Positions 18,209 to 20,727 of a stretch of 20,727 bases of DNA are shown piece by piece; the stretch's first letter is position 1, and each line of letters opens with the position of its first letter. This DNA comes from Rodentolepis nana. Lineage: Eukaryota > Platyhelminthes > Cestoda > Cyclophyllidea > Hymenolepididae. The position numbers were made by a program, and so were the translations under genes. Location: contig UZAE01000608.1 in assembly GCA_900617975.1 (NCBI GenBank), positions 1-20,727 on the forward strand, given 5' to 3'. The notes beneath the pieces were generated by a model. The model was not told the origin of the DNA, did not search any database, and saw nothing but the letters and a program-made list of their open reading frames with translations.

Positions 18209-19920
18209 TTTCACTTTGAGAGAGGTTTAACTCTGGATCCTGTTATACAAAATTTCACAGCCTTTACCAATTTGTCGTTCGGGGATATTAAGGGAGATAA
18301 ACTGGCGGGCACTATTCAGCAAGACCACAAGGCTTTGGTTTAGGGACGTTCTACCTGAAAATAGGATGCCACAGCAGCCAGTCTTACGACCGAAGCATAG
18401 TGGTTTTATGAGTTATAAAGTTCTCATTTATGTAAGTACCTTAACACGAAAACCAATTAGACAATAGGAAAAATCTAGTACATTGGAGATAGAGCTCTCC
18501 CAGTCTACTTGCCAACGTTTTCTAAATTATTATTATTACACATTATTACACATCATTATTACTCACCCTATCAAATTCTCGGGTAACGACTGGATGCCTA
18601 TTTATCCAATAGCTTCTTCAATTGTGTTCTCGCCTACCCTGGTATATGCTTAGAAATCCAAAAAAACTGCCAATCCAGTGCGTGAAGGATTTTGAAGTGC
18701 ATCAGATATATTCAAATCTGTATTTTCATAATTTTGTGGTGCCAATCGATAAAGACAAGCCAATACATTTTTGAATTAATTCATGGCGATCTCTATGCCC
18801 TTCCCCAATTTTTTTAATCAATGCAAGTAACTATTTTAAAGCAATATTTGAATAGGAGTATTGGAAATAGAGATGCAATTCGCATAGATTGAGCCAGCTG
18901 TCTGCCATTGAATCAGATGAAATGTAATAGGCGTATTTATGCATTCATTTACTCGTGTGGGATTTTTCCAGCCTAATTATGGAGACATGCACACAACTTC
19001 TAACATTTGCATAAATGTCTTCTACGATACCACTGAAGATTTGACATTTTTTTAAGCAACTATTTTGACTAAAATTTTCATTAATTAAGCATAAATGTTT
19101 AGGGAGATTTGATATTGAAAGACCCCTTGGGAGGTAGAATAACCAGTCAGGAGTTAATTATCAATATAAAAATCTATTTATGCGCATTTTATTCCAGTTG
19201 GTAGGATTTTGATTGATCTTGGAAGAGTAAATCAATAATTAATAATTAGTTTATTTAAAGTCGATATTCCAGAATATAACTGAACAGATGACAAGTCGAT
19301 CGATGAATAATGATAAACCGCATTCTAAATAAAGTTAGAATCAGCTGAGATCTCGATCTTTACCCCAAATTTTAGCCCAATGCAGTAATGTACACCTCTG
19401 AGTTACTAATTAAAGTAACTGATCAGCCTGAGTTTTATTGAATAATTCTGGGGTGTCGAAATGCAAGTTTACATTTGCTTTAGTAAAATGAAACGACTTG
19501 TGAAAGCAAATTAGTGCCCGTTTTCGATGATCTAAAGGCAAAGTTTAAAAGAATGAATGTATTTTCCCTCTTCTTACATTCAATTCATCTCATTAACCAA
19601 AGCGCCTTGCCGTCGAAATCAGTTTACTGACATTAAGGAGTAAATAAAAGGAATACATTATTTTAGATGTTATGACTACCAATCTATTAGGAGCTCAAGG
19701 GTACTTTAAGCATGATGCGTTTATTTAATTGCACAATTTGAAGTCGAGATTGGATGTGGTGTGAAGTGTTAAATGTGACTAGGGCTGAGGAAAGGAACTT
19801 CATGTGTACTAGAACATTCTGGAAAGTTGAATTATCGAGCATGAGTCAATCGCGGGACCACATTGCAGCTATAATAGGCGCTAAGTGGGGGGAGGGGGCG
19901 GGCTATTTTGAGTAGAACTA
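18209..19920. other. AT-rich DNA before the mariner element
   Basis: No gene is visible. Includes a short ATTATTACAC-type simple repeat (about 18525-18563) and, just before the mariner, a strongly G-rich tract at 19887-19902. Confidence 0.55.
19887..19902 (+). other. G-rich tract (14 of 16 bases G)
   Basis: Runs of six, five and three G's are separated by single A and C. It is unusual in this AT-rich window and could form a G-quadruplex of two tiers, or of three with bulges. It ends 18 bases before the mariner terminal repeat and is outside it. Confidence 0.5.
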
Positions 19921-19951
19921 TTGGGTTGGCAACTAAGTCATTGTCGTTTTT
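19921..19951 (+). repeat. Left terminal inverted repeat of the mariner
   Basis: About 30 bases beginning TTGGGTTGGC and ending in a T-run (GTCGTTTTTG), bordered on the left by TA. The partner repeat is outside the window, so the exact inner boundary is an estimate from family size. Confidence 0.8.
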
Positions 19952-20101
19952 GTTGACAGATTCACTCTATACTTTCTTTTGTTTTGTTAACGAGGCCAGA
20001 GCATCTAACCTATATTTTTTTCTTACTGTATGGGCTTCTAGGTTAATTAGTAAAAAATTTTTTCTTTAGTTCTTTAGTTTTGTTTTTATCCCAATTTAAA
20101 A

Positions 20102-20727
20102 ATGAAAGAACAGAACGTGCACTTACGACACATTTTACTGTATTACTTCCGAAAAGGCAAGAACGCATCGCAAGCACAAAAGAAGTTATGTGCCGTATAT
20201 GGAGATGAAGCCTTAAAAGAAAGGCAGTGTCGAAATTGGTTTGAAAGATTTCGTTCAGGTGATTTTTCACTGAAAAATTCACAACGATCTGGCCGCCCAG
20301 TCGAAGTGGATGAAACCCATATCAAGGCCATTATCGATTCAAATCGTCACTGCACAACACGAGATATTGCAGAGAAGCTCAATGTGTCGCATACATGCGC
20401 ATTGAAAAAAAATAAAAAACCCTTGGTTATGTCAAGAAACTTGATTTATGGATCCCTCACCAGTTAGAGGAAATTCATTTGACGCAACGGATTAGCATCT
20501 GTGATTCGCCGCTACTGAAACGCAATGAGAATGGTCCATTTCTGAAGAACCTAGTTACTGGCGACGAAAAGTGGATAGTTTATAAGAATGTTACTCGCAA
20601 GAGATCATGGGTGAAGCAAGATCAACCAGCCCAAACAGTATCAAAAGCAGCAGAGATTCACCAAAAAAGATTATGCTGTCAGTCTGGTGGGATCACAAAG
20701 GAATTTTGTATTTTGAACTCATGCCGC
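20102..20727 (+). pseudogene. mariner transposase, frameshifted, 3' end outside window
   Basis: The ATG at 20102 opens a frame of the mellifera mariner transposase. The N-terminus (about residues 6-50, with GKNASQA, VYGDEAL and RNWFERFRSGD) is the first helix-turn-helix, SGRP (63-66) is the linker, and residues 72-99 to NVSHTC form the second helix-turn-helix. Around 20399-20421 an A-rich patch shifts the frame, and the original frame stops at 20465-20467. The next frame carries the linker motif WIPHQL (20449-20466) and TGDEKW (20557-20574), whose D at 20563-20565 is the first residue of the mariner D,D34D catalytic triad. A second shift of one missing base in the A-run at 20663-20668 moves the rest (SVWWDHKG region) to another frame. 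The second and third catalytic aspartates and the YSPDLAP region lie beyond the window. Family length is about 345 residues. The remnant cannot make active enzyme. Confidence 0.93.

Larger units (their letters stand above)
19921..20727 (+). mobile_element. mariner transposon, mellifera-like, 5' part
   Basis: The element starts directly after a TA dinucleotide (19919-19920), the fixed target of Tc1/mariner insertion. Its first bases (TTGGGTTGGCAACTAAGTCA) resemble the terminal repeat of mellifera-subfamily mariners. An untranslated leader of about 150 bases and a transposase reading frame follow. The element continues past the window, so the right terminal repeat and right TA cannot be seen. 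From the usual mariner length of about 1.3 kb, roughly 500 bases are missing. The frameshifts in the transposase make it non-autonomous. Confidence 0.93.

Noticed and set aside
18525..18563. ATTATTACAC-type direct repeats, considered as a CRISPR-like or satellite array
   Set aside because: Only two or three short imperfect units; simple AT-rich sequence.

Overview
This window is AT-rich, gene-poor eukaryotic DNA, most likely from an invertebrate animal. It holds no bacterial-style genes or operons, many A/T homopolymers and short hairpins, at least eight scattered copies of one short retroposon family, and the 5' part of a mellifera-type mariner DNA transposon. I cannot name the species. No long open reading frame and no host protein-coding exon can be supported; the only recognisable protein is the broken mariner transposase at the right end.

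Layout: retroposon copy A (257-584, minus), copy B (2997-3487, plus, with an internal tandem duplication), copy C (8640-8927, minus, 5'-truncated), copy D (9729-10059, plus, complete), copy E (15426-15636, plus, 5'-truncated), copies F and G (16782-16937 plus, and 16938-17227 minus, joined tail to tail) and copy H (18003-18208, minus, 5'-truncated). Copies A and D have perfect 12-bp and 11-bp target-site duplications. These fix the element ends: a GGGGTGTGCGATAG start and an ATAAATAA-type tail. Together with the 5' truncations this marks a non-LTR-driven short retroposon of about 330 bp. The mariner starts at 19921 directly after a TA and runs off the window. Single-copy AT-rich DNA lies between these elements, with a few strong inverted repeats.

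The most interesting signal is at the 5' end of the retroposon. Its first 73 nt can fold into the nested double pseudoknot of an HDV-like self-cleaving ribozyme. P1 is 7 bp and closes on a G-U pair, P2 is 9 bp, P3 is 3 bp, L3 begins UCC, the J1/4 strand reads GGGCAA, P4 is a short hairpin, and J4/2 carries the candidate catalytic C. The predicted cleavage site falls within one nucleotide of the insertion boundary fixed by the duplications in A and D. P2 changes between copies while staying paired (G-U in D becomes A-U and G-C in G). This matches the known use of such ribozymes by R2, RTE and L1Tc non-LTR elements to release their 5' ends from longer transcripts, here on a short non-autonomous element with no convincing pol III promoter. 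A conserved GATA-NN-TATC hairpin near the 3' end may serve reverse-transcriptase recognition.
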